In this document: piece after piece, positions 1 to 14,735 of the stretch
How the letters are laid out: the number at the start of each line of letters is the position of its first letter
How positions within the stretch are numbered: the first letter of the stretch is position 1
NCBI GenBank assembly: GCA_936450465.1
Contig: OW388292.1
Location: forward strand, 29,958,368-30,022,367
Length of the DNA stretch: 64,000 nt
Source: Gibbula magus
Lineage: Eukaryota > Mollusca > Gastropoda > Trochida > Trochidae
Direction of reading: 5' to 3'
Notes under the pieces: model-generated
Told to the model about the DNA's origin: nothing
The model's database searches: none
What the model saw: only the letters and a program-made list of their open reading frames with translations
Program-made: the position numbers and the translations under genes

Positions 1-3000
1 ATTGCATTTCTCTTGACCATAATGTATGGCGGGCAATGCTGATATTTTGTGTAGACTTCTTGTTTCATCATGTATCAATGATAAATATGACTTTGAGGCA
101 TTCTTGTCTCACTTCTTCGTTTTTAATGAACATGTAAAATCTATACAGAACACCAGATCATGATTCCGTCTTATCCAACTCTATTTAACTACACTTAGAC
201 TGATGGTATACATAAAATACAAATCATTTTTTTTATTGAAAGGAGACCTATGGAAAGTGTAAAGTGTAATGTGTTTCAACAAAAATCAACAAAAAATAAG
301 TACACATGCCATTGCGTATTCATTTCTGTCTATAGTGTCGATACATTTCGACATGAAACGAATCTTTTTCGTGACATTGTATATGTGTGTATAAGTATAT
401 GTATATCTTTTTTGTGTGACATGTATTATATGCCGAACCTCTTCAATTCAATGTGGAGATCTAAGCTACTATGTATATTCATTTGAAGGGAAAGGTGGAT
501 GAGGGTGGGACCGTATTTGTTGAAAACGTTATAATGCAAACGTATATTGAATAATCAGATTAAGTTATTATAAGCATATGTGTTGTTATCTAATGTAACA
601 GCTAAATTAGTTTATAACTTGCAGCTGTGACTCAGATTATTACATTACAATTCTCTGATTAAGGTTTCTAATTAACTTCGTCATGTAAGGCGCTTCCTTA
701 TTCTCCTTAATTCACTTATTATAATCGTAAAGTGGTATTTTCAGAATACTAGTCTGAACTAACCCTCAATCTCATTGATTATGTCGGGCAATCACATGTA
801 GAATTATTTTTCTTAGCACCTAGTTTTTATTGTAAAACATACATGGTGTGCAAAGTAACTAAAGAGACAACGAGAAATCCTTTTTCTGTAGTGTGATGTT
901 ATGGAATATTAACATTATTCACTATTTAAATTTCGGCACAGTTGCTCATATATTGTTGACGTTTGAGATATAATGTTTTGTAAATCAAACGTTTAATAAT
1001 GATAAGACAACAATAGCACCTCCTATTTAGATTTTCGGTTCAACATATACGCTACTTGTTGTACGATTTGTGTGTTTAATTTACCGGATGTTGGGTTAGT
1101 AATTTTAATTTTGGAAAATACAAAAGATAACACAAAAATATTCATAAACAAGTACAATGAATGAAGATTTAGCAGGGTAGGCATTAGCGGAAAATCTGCA
1201 TACTATTATATATTTGGATGTTTTCTAGTGTTGAAAGGAGAAGGCTCCAGTATCTAGTATATAGTCTCCAGTTAGCATGTGTAATTACTTGACTCGCACA
1301 CATGTTTGGGAGTTTAATTTTTTATGACCGATTTAAGCAAATTGAAGAAGCGAATGATGCAACAATCTATTCTTTCAGAATGACTCTTTTCTTCATTTTA
1401 AAGACCATTCATCTTAGTTATCAATATGAGTTAATGAGGAATGATTTAATCACCATATAGAATATTTGTAAAAAAATAAAAACTATTAACTGCCTGCATT
1501 AACTGGCATTTGATCAATCACTTTAACCTGAGGGTTATTCTGTGCCATGCATAACCTGGGTGTGTCACAATACATTTACTATCAGTGGGTTTGTGTCTTA
1601 TAATTAGAATGGATAGTTGATAATTCTCAATCACTACATGTATGTACTTGTTATGTAACTTTCCAGATACAAGGGCAAAATTAAGATATTCTTTCTCTAA
1701 TGACTCCGCTGATGAGGTTATATAGAAGTGCATCATGCAATTTTAAAACCAATCACATCAGAGAGACATTGACTACTTTACTAAATCTGATAAAGTGTAC
1801 ATGTGTTGCAGATGAAGTGAGCAATGGAGTCCCAAATTAAATACTTAGCTCTTATTTACAAATTAATTCCTCAGTTTGTAAATAAACTAGGCTAAATGGA
1901 CACATTACTGCTGTACTATGGTGTTGTAACGAGATAAGCATGTCTAGGTTTACAATGATATCTCAAGAGGTTTGATAGTAATCTGCTTTAAAGCCTTATG
2001 ATGAAGAGTAAGTGAGGAATCCAATCTCTCAAGTACGAGTGTTTGTTAATCACATTTGAGATGGCGAGTCGATATCCATTTCGTCAACAGTGTATACATT
2101 CACGAGGATATATCCACCCTTAGTTCATGTTTAATGGATTGCTGTTATAATAAGAATTTAATATTGCAACTAAGAGGCAGCCTATGCTGGAACATTTCCA
2201 TTTAGAGAAAATGTGATGTGATCAAGTGGAAGAGACGTGAAAGGATGTGGAGTTAACAAATTTTCTTGAAATAGAATGCTTTCAAGATGACCATATAACA
2301 TGAACAATAGTTTCAACAGTAGTATATTCACAATAAACTATTGGTAGAAGTTACCTACTTAAATTATCTAAACGAACATTATGTGTTACTTAGCCCCGAT
2401 TGTATAATTAGCAATAATCGATGATAGATTAAACATGACAACACGATTTCTGCCAAATACACAAACTTCGTAGGCAAAACACATAACACTTAATTGGGAA
2501 TGTTTACTAAAGTTTTTCAAACTTATTTTTTACTAATTAAAATTCTTAAAAAATAAATTGACTTTACAAAGTTTAATTTTAAATTTAGAAATTAGCTCAA
2601 CTCAAATTTGCATAATGATGTAACGAAAAAGGATAGATTTGATCCTTTGTATGTAAACCAATTAGGGATAATTAAAACCTAAAACATTTGATAGACTGAA
2701 ACTGAATATCGCTTTGAAATCAATTACCAACAGCAACAGAAGACTCAAGTTTATACTTGGATTCCCTTGGCCCACTCTTGTCTGGGATTCTAATTTGATA
2801 CCATAGATTTACTACGGAACATGTATCTAAAATGATGGTGAGAAAATGACCAATTTGAGTTAGTTACATTAAAATCCTCATAGACACAAAGACATCAGTA
2901 TATCCTTGTTCTCCAAATATCTCGACAGTACATTTTCAATTCACCTAGAGTTTATTTTGATTTAGTTAAGTTGTAAATGTAACCATCAATGAAAAAAACA

Positions 3001-3540
3001 ATGAATCATTATAGAGAAAACGTTCATATCGTAGTCGCGGACTGATCATGACATGAAGTTCTTGAACAAGATTTTTTTCACAATTATCAATGAAATAGTG
3101 AAACATTCCAAACCCAATTTAATGATGAATGTAATAGAAACTCTGAAAAGAAGATTAAGCATTCTTTTAGATTGGATTTCCCCATAAGTGCCAGCGGTTT
3201 TTCTTAGCTATGCATGCATATATGTTTATTCCGGTCTTCATTACAACCCAATTAATGAAGGAGTAAGTATATAGTCCGAAACCTCATCTTTGTTCACAAC
3301 AAAATAGTTATTATCTAGACAATCTTGCTTGTATCAAGACCAGTATGACGTTGTTGTACATAAAACTGCCGTTTCTCTGTGCTTCTGGTACCTTCAGATG
3401 GCAGATTCACTTTTAATAGATTAAAATATGCTTCAATACTGATATCACTTAAATATCGAAATGTTTTTCAGTGAAAGTTGTTTTCGGATTCTGCATGTTC
3501 AAAGAAAATAAGTTAAATTCCTTTGTGCAATTTTAATAAG
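1..3540. repeat. Duplicated block Y0 (partial, runs off the window start)
   Basis: No gene is seen. Read side by side, most of this stretch matches Y1 (14.74-19.3 kb) and Y3 (35.1-38.6 kb) in the same order and orientation. Position 59 onward pairs with 14748 onward, 1130-1340 with 15815-16020, 1500-2260 with 16590-17280, 2500-3010 with 18720-19270, and 3010-3540 with 38160-38600. The copies are gapped and clearly diverged. All open frames are short, are broken in the sister copies, and show no codon-like substitution pattern. I take it as decayed duplicated non-coding DNA. Confidence 0.7.
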
Positions 3541-6500
3541 TACATATACATCTCCTTTGGTACTTAATGTAAATCAAATCTGAAAATATTTTCAATAGCA
3601 ATCTTACCTTACAAATATTACTTACTATGAGAGGGAAACAAGTATCTTCCTCGATACTGTGGGCGTCCAATTTGTTATCATTCTACTTCAGGAGCACACA
3701 TCCTTCGTCATCATCAATCCCCGTCATCATAGGCTCTGTCATATCAAACTAAATGTTATAGTATAATTTTACACAAATATGCATCGAATTCAACATTTAG
3801 AGGTTATAACATGTCATAATTATACCATACCCCATATTACCATATCAGCCCGTGGGCCATGTTGAAACCTGTTTATCATATATCACATTTTTTTCTAAAA
3901 CAAGGCAACAATTAACATAAATTTCCCGAATATGATGTTTCCATGTGAAAAATTACTATTAGGGGTCTGCAAGAGGAATGAACCCTCGATCAATTATATA
4001 AGTATCTTAAACAATATGTGAGCCGTGTCTCTTACTCAACTTTCCAAGTAATTGTCTGTTCAATGATGTTGATAAAAAATAAGTTAAAAGCGCCTACAAC
4101 ATCCTTATTTGGAGACTACTCAGAAAGGAGCTTCTCTGTCATTGCTTAGCTTGTGTCGTTACTCTGTGTTAGCATGTCTGTAAGTGAAGTGAGATCACTC
4201 TAACTTATTGTTACTTAGGCTGATATTGATTTTTATTAATTAACTATCAATGTTATGGCATTGTGATCCATATGATAAGAAAGAAATATTGTATCCAGCT
4301 TTTCACTCTCTTCAGTCATTAATACCAGTTACTTACTGTGCTGGAAAAGTGGACCAAAATCTCCATAGGGCGGATACCTAGTATTATCATTGTTTCATTC
4401 ATAAATTATGTCCGATTTGACCACTTTACGTCAAGCGGCATTTTCTATTCGAGTCCTCGATCGGCAACCTTGACATTGTCTTGAAGCATGTTCCCGACTT
4501 GTAGATACAACTATAAGTATTCAATTTAAGTTGGATTGTGTTTACATCCTACTCGTATCAACTCTTTTACATACCAACCATGTATATACTACAGGCTATA
4601 AACATACTTAAGTTATAATTAAAATGTTAACGAGCTTTTAGAAAACTAAATAGCAAACAGACTTACTGAAAGCTGTTGTTAATGTATCGATAATTGGTTG
4701 TTAAATACGTCATGATTTTCAAAATATACATGATAAATGTTTAGTTCAATTGTGAAATGTACAATTTTATTTTAATTAGTATTGTAAACATTATATTCAA
4801 TACTAATTACTTGCATTAGGTATTGAGCAGTAGGTCGCCAATTAATCTAAAATACTTTAATTTATCTTATTCATTTGGCTCAATCATTATTTCATAATAT
4901 GTCCGAAGAAAAAATCTACAAGAATTGATGCAACCAATGCTGTCCATCGGGCGTCGACCTTAAAAGTCGCCATATCTTCGCCATAAATATGTTTACGTAA
5001 ATACCACTCACTATGAAAGCTAAGATAAACGTCGAGACGTGACTGCAAGAGATTGGTGTTTTATTTCTGTAAGGAAACAAAGCAAAAGATGACAGTATAC
5101 AATAAATAATATCATTCAAGCACACACAGGGGAAATTAACTAACCGATATAAAAGATGAGACATGTGTGTCAGAGATTTATGATTTGTTGACCTGACCTC
5201 TCTGGGATTTATCAGCAAGAAAATATATGAAAAACATTTTCATTAAAACTTTTATGATTGACCTATTAGTCAATAAAAATTTGGGTTAAAGCTATGACAT
5301 TTAGTTATCATGTTTTTGACATCATGATTTGACTAATAGAGTAACATTAATGTAAATAAACATCTTTAAACAAGTTTTATGGAATCTGATTTAAAATGCA
5401 AACGTTTGGATAAATTAACCCGATATGTGGAGTGTTAGCTACTTAAAAAGAGTTCAATGCATTTTGAAGCATTTTATCAATCATCAGATTTGAAAATATA
5501 CTTCAACCGTGCTAAATTTTTTAACGAATCGTAAATGATGGCCTTACTATTAAAACTTATTCTAACAGGTCCTTTGGATTGAAATTGAATTGGATTGATG
5601 CACCTTAACGTTTCATCATACACAGCATAGCATTCAACATAGTTCGGTAAAGTCATATAAGACATAATAAAGAAACGGAAGTTCATTTGATATTCATATG
5701 AAAATCTATATAAATCTTTCTAATTTTCTGAGAACTCCATTTACATTTTGTCGGGGCTATCGTTTCTCCAAGTAGAGTAGTGTCCAACCTCTTCTCCAAG
5801 GAAATCATGTACCCTCAACCGCAAAAGAAACGTCACCACACTTTCAACAGTGTAAACAACAAAATACTGCTGCCTGAAAAAGTAGATGTTGAATGTATTC
5901 GATAGACACATGTTTCATGAAGAAATACTCACAATTTCATGCATTAGAGTATGATACTTTAATTTTATGTAGCTTCAAATACGCTTGGGGTGCTGAAATC
6001 GCTTTTTCAAAATGTTTTTTTGCAAGAGTGTTTGGCATTTAGGTAAAAAATGTGTAAAATGCAGAAATGTTATTAATAAAACATGTTGTCTACATAAAAA
6101 ACTTTCTTGAACTTATATTTGTTGACGCGTCTTTACTGTAGGACAACATAAAACAAGCCAAAAAAAAGCCCTTTTTGACTCTCCAATCTCCTTTTAAGGA
6201 GATTCGAAAATGACAATTCTTAAAACGCGTGTTCCTCAGAGTTATGAACAGATAATGTTTTGAAAATTCAAGATTAGTTAAATTGGCTTCTGAAGACATT
6301 ATGTATCTCTGTTTCAGTCGTGTTCATCACTCATGGATAGACTTTTTTATGGTGAAGTTTCTTTTGCGGCTGAGTGTAATAATCATTTACTTTTACTTTT
6401 ACACAAGCATTCAATAAATATGATGATGAAGACAATGCTTCCTTGGCATACATACTACTAAACATCCACAACGCCAATTGCTCTCCTCGTCAGGATTTTC

Positions 6501-7080
6501 TTTCCCTATAAATGTGAATATAATAAAGTGAAATATTAGTAATTTCCATTTCCCCTTTTGAAATTTATGCTTGCCTAGCCGAGGACACTCACTCATGAAT
6601 GAATGGCCATGATAAACATTCGACAATGCTTATTGCGGTTCTTATCAGAGTTTTCTGCACACATAGGGGGAGAATTAACCTTCAACAAAAGGTGAGAATC
6701 CTCCACTTCAGGATGTGAACTGACAGACATGATGAGCAATTGTTTTTGACCTATAGCTGAGCTTTCCATACTCTTCAGGATCAGCAGAATGATCATCATG
6801 AAGACAAGTTCAGGAAGAGCCAGGATATCTGAAAATAAGCCTTTCCTGACCCCTGAGATCTTTAGAAAAATACTTCAATTCCCTCTGGTTTTCATGATGA
6901 CAAATAGTCAATTCAAAAGATGATAACAAATACAGGTACTCTTTACATTAAATATTCTCGACATTAAACACCATTTTATAAATAAACAAGCAGACAGAGT
7001 CTAAATATATCCTCCGCCAAGTGTAACATATACTGAAAAGTTATGCTACATAAGAATATATACTTCCTAAGGTGTATTAA
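3541..7080. other. AT-rich stretch with nothing recognised
   Basis: No gene, RNA or mobile element could be supported here. Open frames are at most about 100 codons, lack recognisable motifs, and are interrupted by AT-rich sequence. It may be the older remainder of the duplicated array, but I could not pair it with other blocks by eye. Confidence 0.5.
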
Positions 7081-7089
7081 CCACTCACT

Positions 7090-7565
7090 GCCGAACAGTT
7101 TTCAAGATCTGATACAAAAGTGAAATTTAAAAAATCATTTTGAGATTTGCTCCGGAATCGAGATGTTTTCCCATGTAAATGGCTAAAAATAAATGTCCCA
7201 AAAAGGTGGGGAAAATGAAATACTGCTACACATGATGACTGTTTCACATACCAGTTTCATTGAGCTAGGCCATACAGTTTTGGAGTTCTGGTCCGAAAAC
7301 GAAATGTGTAAGTATGTTTCCATGGATACGGGTAAAAAATAATTCTATAAAGTTGATAACCCCCAAAGGCACATGTACACATGATTACTGTTTCACATAC
7401 CAGTTTAATTGAGCTAGGCCTTGGAGTTTTTGAGTTTTTGTCTGGAAATGAAATGTTAAAGTACCTTTCTATGGCTACTGCTAAAAATAAAATTTAAAAG
7501 AAGTCGAAAACCCCAAAAGGCACATCTACACATGATTACTGTTTAACATAACAAGTTTCATGTAC
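7090..7565 (-). repeat. Three degenerate ~150-bp tandem repeat units
   Basis: The segment cacatgattactgtttcacata recurs at about 7228, 7378 and 7533, each followed by a similar GAGCTAGGCC / GGAAATGAAATG context. Read on the minus strand it is the same family as the repeats at 25.29-25.74 kb and the host repeats flanking the element at 43.8 kb (shared phrases: catgtgtagatgtgcc, tttccatgg, ccggagcagaactc). No coding potential. Confidence 0.75.
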
Positions 7566-9299
7566 AGTTACAGTTTGTAGTAATTATCAATGAAATCATT
7601 AAATTGAAAATAGTATCTCATCAATTTGTTGATACTTATTTTCACATTGTATAGAATAACTAAACAGTTTTCTTTCATAAGATAATTGGATGTTTCCTGT
7701 ATTATCATATTAATGGCTTTATGCTTGTATTCGTGTAAATAAGATAATAATAATATAAAGCAAAATATTGGCAATTTGTGCACACTTTCAAAATTTGAAA
7801 TAATAACTTTTCAAATGCTCAGGCTTGATTGAATCTAATGTGGAAGAAATGTTGAATATTGAAATTAAAATATTTTCGATTCAAACATCACATTTTCTTA
7901 ATGTAAAGATACTAGAATGAAATGAAAAGATAGTTTCGATAACAACTCACTTTTACTTTACTGTAATTTTCTGTTGAAGTTTTAATATAATGAATTATAG
8001 GTAAGGAAGACTCTAATCAAATTGTTTGTCCGTGAAATAAGTATATGGAAAACGCTCGAAACAAAAAGGACAACACATTTAAGGAGTAAGATTATGAGTA
8101 ATTATTTCATTAAATAAAGATATCCTTGTTCGGGGCTACACACTTTCCATTTGCAATTATTCTGAAACTACACTGATATTTGAACTGCATGATTTAACCA
8201 ATATATTTATCCATTCTCATATTTTTCATGTCATTTTAACTTGAGGCGCCATTATCTTATCATGGTTTTGTGCCTGTAGGACGTTTGTAATTCAGTCAAA
8301 TTTCTCCATCTAAAATACTACGCCCAAGGCTATGATATATATTTACAACAGGCTAGGATATATCAAGTGTCTATTGATATTGAAGCTGATATAAAATATA
8401 ACATGCCTCAGGCAAACGAAGTATGAAACGACCATTAACTAACTCAGGTAACACTGGAGGACATAATTACCATTATAGAGAACAGATGGTGTCGGCCATT
8501 CATTCACAACTGTTACATTGATTTTTGCACTTCATGTCCATTGGAATTTTCATTAGCATACATTCGATTTCAAGATCTAAAGATGATTTATTAATTTCTA
8601 TATGGAATGAAACGACCACACAACTACAAGCTACAATTTGATGTTTGGATTCATGTGATGTGAATGATCTGAATTTGAATACATGTAACTGCACAAATCA
8701 GATTCATGACATCGCATTTACAAAAAGAAGAGAACGTCTATGAATCAATGAAAGTACCTGTTGACAACGGGTAAATAACAAAGGAGATGTTTTATCAGAT
8801 AAAGTAAAGAAACCACTCACTCACATGATAGTAATTATATCTTACCCCAGGGCTTGATTTATACAGTTGTGGGAATAGATATCAACTCAACTGACCTACA
8901 CCTTGACACAATAAGTATACATCATACACATATGCTGAGTCCCATTGGTAATAAATAATGATGACTATGTACCACAGTGTATTAAAACTACACGTATATG
9001 CATTGATATTCATCGACAATGGAATAGACATGTCAACCAGAAGTGAGTTAATCAAGTTCATACATGTACATGCATGATGACTACACTTCTCCAGTTATAC
9101 AGCTGCATCCCGAAAGTTTGTTCACTTACTTTTGTATCTTAGTGCAAATATCATGTAATTTGGGATCAAAGGGATGAACGATGCATAATTTATTTTCTCT
9201 TATACTCATTCAATGTATTTCATGATGAATTCTGAAGATGCCTTGATCGTTCGAAATTCTTTTATTTAACTATAAGCAACTCTGTTTATATATTTGATG

Positions 9300-9362
9300 T
9301 GTTGATTTTGTACGTGGGCCGTAGGCCTTTCTACTGAAATAAAAGATTGATTGATGATTGAT
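9300..9362 (+). mobile_element. 3' tail of a LINE/SINE-type retroelement
   Basis: The sequence runs gtgggccgtaggcctttc, then actgaaataaaagattgatt and a short GATTGATT repeat. A polyadenylation-like AATAAA followed by a short tetranucleotide-like tail is typical of 3' ends of molluscan non-LTR elements or their SINEs. A second example is at 18297-18355. Upstream, 9225-9260 holds CTGAAGA...CGAAA, similar in layout to motifs at 3255 and 38480. Only the tail is recognisable. Confidence 0.45.
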
Positions 9363-11585
9363 TTGTTCTCATTGTATCCATATGAAAACCTTTATTCGAA
9401 AATTAATTAAATTTAAATGTTCAGTATGTGACCCCCTTTGTCTACTTCATTTGTCAAAGTTCGACGTCACACTCACAGATACTTTTGAGGGTGGTTATTT
9501 GACACAGGGATATTGGATGATTCATTGTCATTGTATGTGATGTATCATATTGGCAGTACAATGGAACTTAAACTACATGATATGTTGATAAGATACACAA
9601 ATAAGTGACTTTTAGAATACAGATGTAATTCGTCGTTTTTTTATGTCTATATTTCGCACTTTATGATGTCTACATTTCTCTATTTGTGATGTCTTCATTT
9701 CTCACTCTATGATGCATCCATTTTTCGCTCTATTATGACTATTTTCTTGGTTGATCAGAAACAGTGTATCTCAGAAGTGTAGCACATGTTCAAATATCAA
9801 ATAACTCCATAGAAGCATTTTGATTATAGGTTATATTGCAATAGACCGGGTCAAGTATTTCTAGCCATTATGAGGTTGAGGCCCTCAGTGTCAAACAACT
9901 ATTGGCATCAGTGATTAAAGAGATTTATTCACTGTTTGAAGATTGATTTTGCCATTTTCGTCTCTTTGATTTTGCTTAAATATTGATCAGAAGCATTGTA
10001 TCTCAAAATTGTTGTCCGATTTCAGATAGCTTAGTACAAGCATTTTGATTACAGGCTATACTGCAATAGACCGAGTCAACTCTTTCTAACCGTTATAAGG
10101 TTAAGGCCCTCAGAGTCAAACAACTGGTGGCATCTGTTCTTGCTAATCCATCGGGAGCGCGGCCCTTGCAACATGCATAAAGCATACTGTAATTCTTCAG
10201 TGCTTTTTAAATAGTTTGTATGTTCTTCAAATAAATTTATAGGTCATACAAAAGGAAACAGAATGTATGTTTATTCATTCCATTTTCCAAAGTGAGTCAT
10301 CAAACAAGAGAAAGTAATTGTAAACAAGCCTTAATTGCAATTGATGGTACTGAAATTGGTCATCTTCACTGTTGTTAACATACTATAGTTTAACAATACT
10401 TGTCGCCTTAAATAGGAACACATTGTACAGATCCAAAGGAAGCTTATTTCATTGAAAATCCCATGCTACTAAATATACCGTAAAACGGACTTCATTAACA
10501 AATTAGCTAAGTGAGAAACTGAAAGAAATGTTTGAATTTAAATCTGATGCTAAATACTCATGCTACACATTCTACCCGACCGTTACAAAAAAACCCTGTC
10601 GGTGAAAAGAATATGAAAATGGTTTGCTTATCTCATTAGTGGACTTAAGTGTATCTGATATCTGGCTATTGTCTAACTAACTAAAATGCTGTAGAAATTT
10701 TACATCAATTTAATACCACAAAAAGGACATAACGATGAAATCCAATGTGTTTAACAATCAATGTTAGTCAAAACTAACACACGTAGGCAAAGAACAAGAT
10801 TCAGACTTCATTTTCTTAGTAACATTACCAAGTATACTACATGGAGTAATCGATTGATGAGTAACAGATTTGTAATACATCAGAAAACAAAAAAGGAGAA
10901 TATATAAAGATATAAGTAAATACTAGTACTTAGATAACAAGAGAATTGCGTCAAATAAACTGTTGAATACTAAAATTCATGACACAAAATCTTGATTTGG
11001 CATTAAAAGAGATCTGCGTATATCCAATATCGAATCATTCATAACTCTGTCTGAATGATCAATGCGTACTACATTAATGACTTTCAAGTCTCAGTAAATC
11101 CATATGCAACGCATACTCATATTTCCATATCCACAATACATGAACTTCAAATTGATCACTTACGGTATCAAGAGAGAATCCAATTGAATGTTTTTCAAGC
11201 TTAATTAAAGTAACCCGATATTCCAACTGTAGTTTCCGTCTTCCGATATAGCTCGGGGCATTCTATCCATCATCAGATTTTCAAATAATCTGTTGCATTG
11301 AAGCAAGTTCTATGTGATATAGATTGGCGAATGGCGGCCTTCTTTCAACTGTTTGGCATATATTTCCTTAATGCAGTTTTTCATCTGATGTTACCCCGCA
11401 CCATATTTTAACAATAAGAAGTTTATATCCACCTTGCGTTCCCTAGGCCTGTTCATTCTATTGACTCAAGCGTTTCAGTGTGATTGATTGATATTGTCAA
11501 GAAATTTGAAAAGAGCAAAAGGCTCGTGTCAGATAAACATTTTTCTGAAAAACCGTCATTATTTATTTTATTGGTTGTTGATACC

Positions 11586-11790
11586 GGGGATGAAGCTCAA
11601 TTGGTAGAGTGACTGCTCATCACCAGGTAGGTGGATATCCGGCTGCGACATTCCAAAAGACGTTAAAAGATGGGAGATGTTGCTTCCTTGCTTGTCACTC
11701 AGCATTATAAGGATAGAGCAATGCTTGAACTGGCGCTGCACAGTGGCTGCCGGGTGCTACAGGCACAAACCGAAGTTCCGAATTGTAATG
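11586..11790 (+). mobile_element. tRNA-derived SINE, degenerate copy
   Basis: It starts with a tRNA-like head (GGGGATGAAGCTCAATTGG, an A-box match). The B-box region (gtggatatccggctgcgac) has decayed. It is followed by a body also present in the SINE at 50315: aaagatgggagatgttgctt, ccttgcttg, cattataaggatagag and gcttgaactg. The shared body shows these are two copies of one SINE family. From memory the body resembles the conserved domain of MetaSINEs, but I cannot align it here. Not a functional tRNA gene. Confidence 0.7.
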
Positions 11791-14735
11791 AGGACACTAT
11801 ATGAAGACAATATGAACAGTTATTATTGTAAAAATATCAAGATATCTTCAGTTTTCACATGCTATTGAATGACTTAATTATCTTCAGTGAAACTGGCCAA
11901 AAAAAACCGGGTGAATTATAAGAACAAGTAAAAGAACATTGTTCTTAGATCCTTATTCCTTTGACAACATTCAACGAATGTAACAACTTCAGTGGGAACA
12001 GGAGATAGATCCAATATTGATGTTCCCTTACTATGCAACACATACTTTTTTGTTTTATATCCACTTTCAATGAGCTGCAAATTGATCATATGAAGACATT
12101 TTCCAATTGGATGTTTTTCAAGCTTGATTAAGTTAACCCAATATGCAAACTGTCAGTTTCCGTCGTCGGATATAGCTCGGGGCATTTTATCAATGATCAG
12201 ATTTGCTATCCAATATTCACAGTTAGCCTGTATCATTCGGTGATATAGATCTGTGAATGTTTAAATGTCATTCAAATGAATGATAAGATCTGAGAAAACC
12301 ATATCATTGCTGTTATAGTTATTTCTTATTGAAGAACTTGTGAGTGTTCCGTGTGTAGTGTAGTGCATTATTCGGCAAATTGTCAATAGAATGCTGGTGC
12401 TTGGGAACACATCTTTGTTAGAAATAAAACATAGTTAATGTTTTTTAAAGACAAGAATATATTTTGCGCTTGAGAGTTACTTTTCGGTTTGTTTATTTAT
12501 TTATAATGTTTTGTCTTCACATATTTTAGAGACACACTTTTAGCAGTTTTCATTTCTTTACGCGTACTGCTAATATAATGTACAATGGGCAGTAAACTTT
12601 GTGAATGCACGCTCTGTAGACTGTGCTCTGGTATTCTGATGTCACTTAAATTTGAGGATGTGTTTTTAAATCATTGCTGAGGGATATATTCAATATTTTC
12701 CTCATTTCCAGCAGCATTAATGATCACCGAAAATATATTTTTTACTTTCAGTCGTCATCAATTATGTTTAAGATATAGTTCTTAAGATTTAAGATTTAAG
12801 ATTTTCATTTTGTTGATTCACTGTTTTTACATTTCAGAAATTGCACAATAAATGACAATCTAGTTCACAGGACATGTAACCTGTATTTTCATAATATTTT
12901 GAATAAGAACATTTTAATCACCTGTTGAGTAAATCTGGGAGTGACCTGTAATAACACGATGCCATTAGTTTAGGAGAGCCTGTATTCTATTCAATGTATT
13001 ACAACTAACAATTGTTGCACAGAAATATCTAATGATAATAAAATTCTAAATACTCAACTAATTTCATCATGTTTCATAGACATACCTTGGCCGCACTGAC
13101 TCCCTTTTGTTATTTGTGTTAGTTCATAAGCATCTTATTTTATAATCAGCTATCAACTAACTAATGCAAAGTGAAGTTCAAATACCAAGGTACGCGAGGT
13201 CACCTACATTCATGAGTGTATAACTGAAGCACAGTGACGTTGATACATATATAAAAACATTTCCAGTTGTGTGTACTATCTCCCCAATGGATCAACAAGC
13301 ATCAACAGTGACATTTGCACTTGCAGAATAATATACTGCACCATTTTAGGTCAGCTTGTTTTTACATCTAACCTAATGCTATTATCAATGCACTTCCTCT
13401 CAACAGTTTCACCTATTAGTATAACCGTACAACAGTATAGTTGTATCCATATATTTGTTGTGTTGACAGTAATAATGGGTGAACTACGTTTTAGGTAAAT
13501 TCAAATATATTATCATTGTTTGGCACAACATTAGGTGGTTACTTATTGAATATCAGACCTAAGCTGAGACCAACATAAAATAAATTCGTTCATGCACGTG
13601 AGACGAAGATCTTCCATTCAAGCGATGCGTTTGGCAGCCAATACACTGTATTGCACGTACTCTGTTCCCCATGTGCGCTTCACAATATAACCAAGTGGAG
13701 ATCACAAGATTCTTACCAACATTCGTTTTGTTTCTATCCGCCTATCGGATAAAAGGGCTGGCTTAACAGAATACTAATTGCGGTTCAAATATTGTGACAC
13801 ATATCATATATGAGAAGTTTCATTGTCCTATTCAGATAAACAGAGACATCATTGTTGAAACATTTGCTCAAGTAGGCCCTCTATCATAACCAAACACCCT
13901 CCTCTGTGGGACAGTCAAAGAGCAGTGACAAGACACAAGACACAAGAGAGTGAGGTTTTCAAGGTCCCGATAAGGCTATTTGGACAGACATCAGCCAAAC
14001 GTCGGAGTCCTTATAGTTGTATTTCCTTTCAACGTTTTAACAAGAGTTTCTGTGCTGAAAGAGATTCCTTGTTGCATGTTCTCAAAGCCCACTTACACAT
14101 GACACGTACTCACCTGCCGGCCTTGTAGTATATCTTACTGTATTTCTAATTAAATACGACACAAAGTTGATATATGACGACTGATATAGAATCCAGCCTA
14201 CAACTGATTAAAGATGGAAGGAACTACTTTGCTCTTGATCACATGTCACTTGACATGCATTGGAGACGGCAATTAGAGACTATCGAGGCATTCATCAACC
14301 TTAGAACCCAGGGCTGAAATGGAGAATCTCAACGAAATCGTATATGCTTGATATTGGTACACGTGAGAAACAACTAAATGCTCCAAATTAATTATTTTAC
14401 AACTAATTATGAACATGCACTCTTGTGTTGACACTTGCTTTGTAAGATAAAGATTTCACGTGGACAGCGTTTTGGTTAAGGTGCATTTCGAAATTTGATT
14501 CTAACCAACGGATTTCCAAATAAATCACTTTTAGGTTGGCACAACAATGCAACATATTCGTGGTTTTGTTAAATAGTCTCTAACTATTAATTTCTGATCA
14601 AAAGTTACTTGGCCACACATCTATTATTTTTAAACAGCTAAAGATTGACACAATTTGGTGATATATATATACGCTGATTATCAACCACATGTTACTCAGA
14701 GACTCTGCTCCCTTGTGAGTGACATTCTAACTTTT

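Larger units (their letters stand above)
7566..14735. repeat. Duplicated block X1
   Basis: Non-coding block collinear with X3 (27.5-35.06 kb). For example 7900-8040 matches 27910-28060, 8760-9130 matches 29440-29830, and 13260-14640 matches 33410-35060. Its second half also matches X2: 10330-13240 pairs with 19830-22140, and 12540-13230 is close to identical to 21440-22140. A SINE at 11.6 kb and a retroelement tail at 9.3 kb sit inside it. The best conserved parts have short frames that do not stay open between copies. Confidence 0.75.
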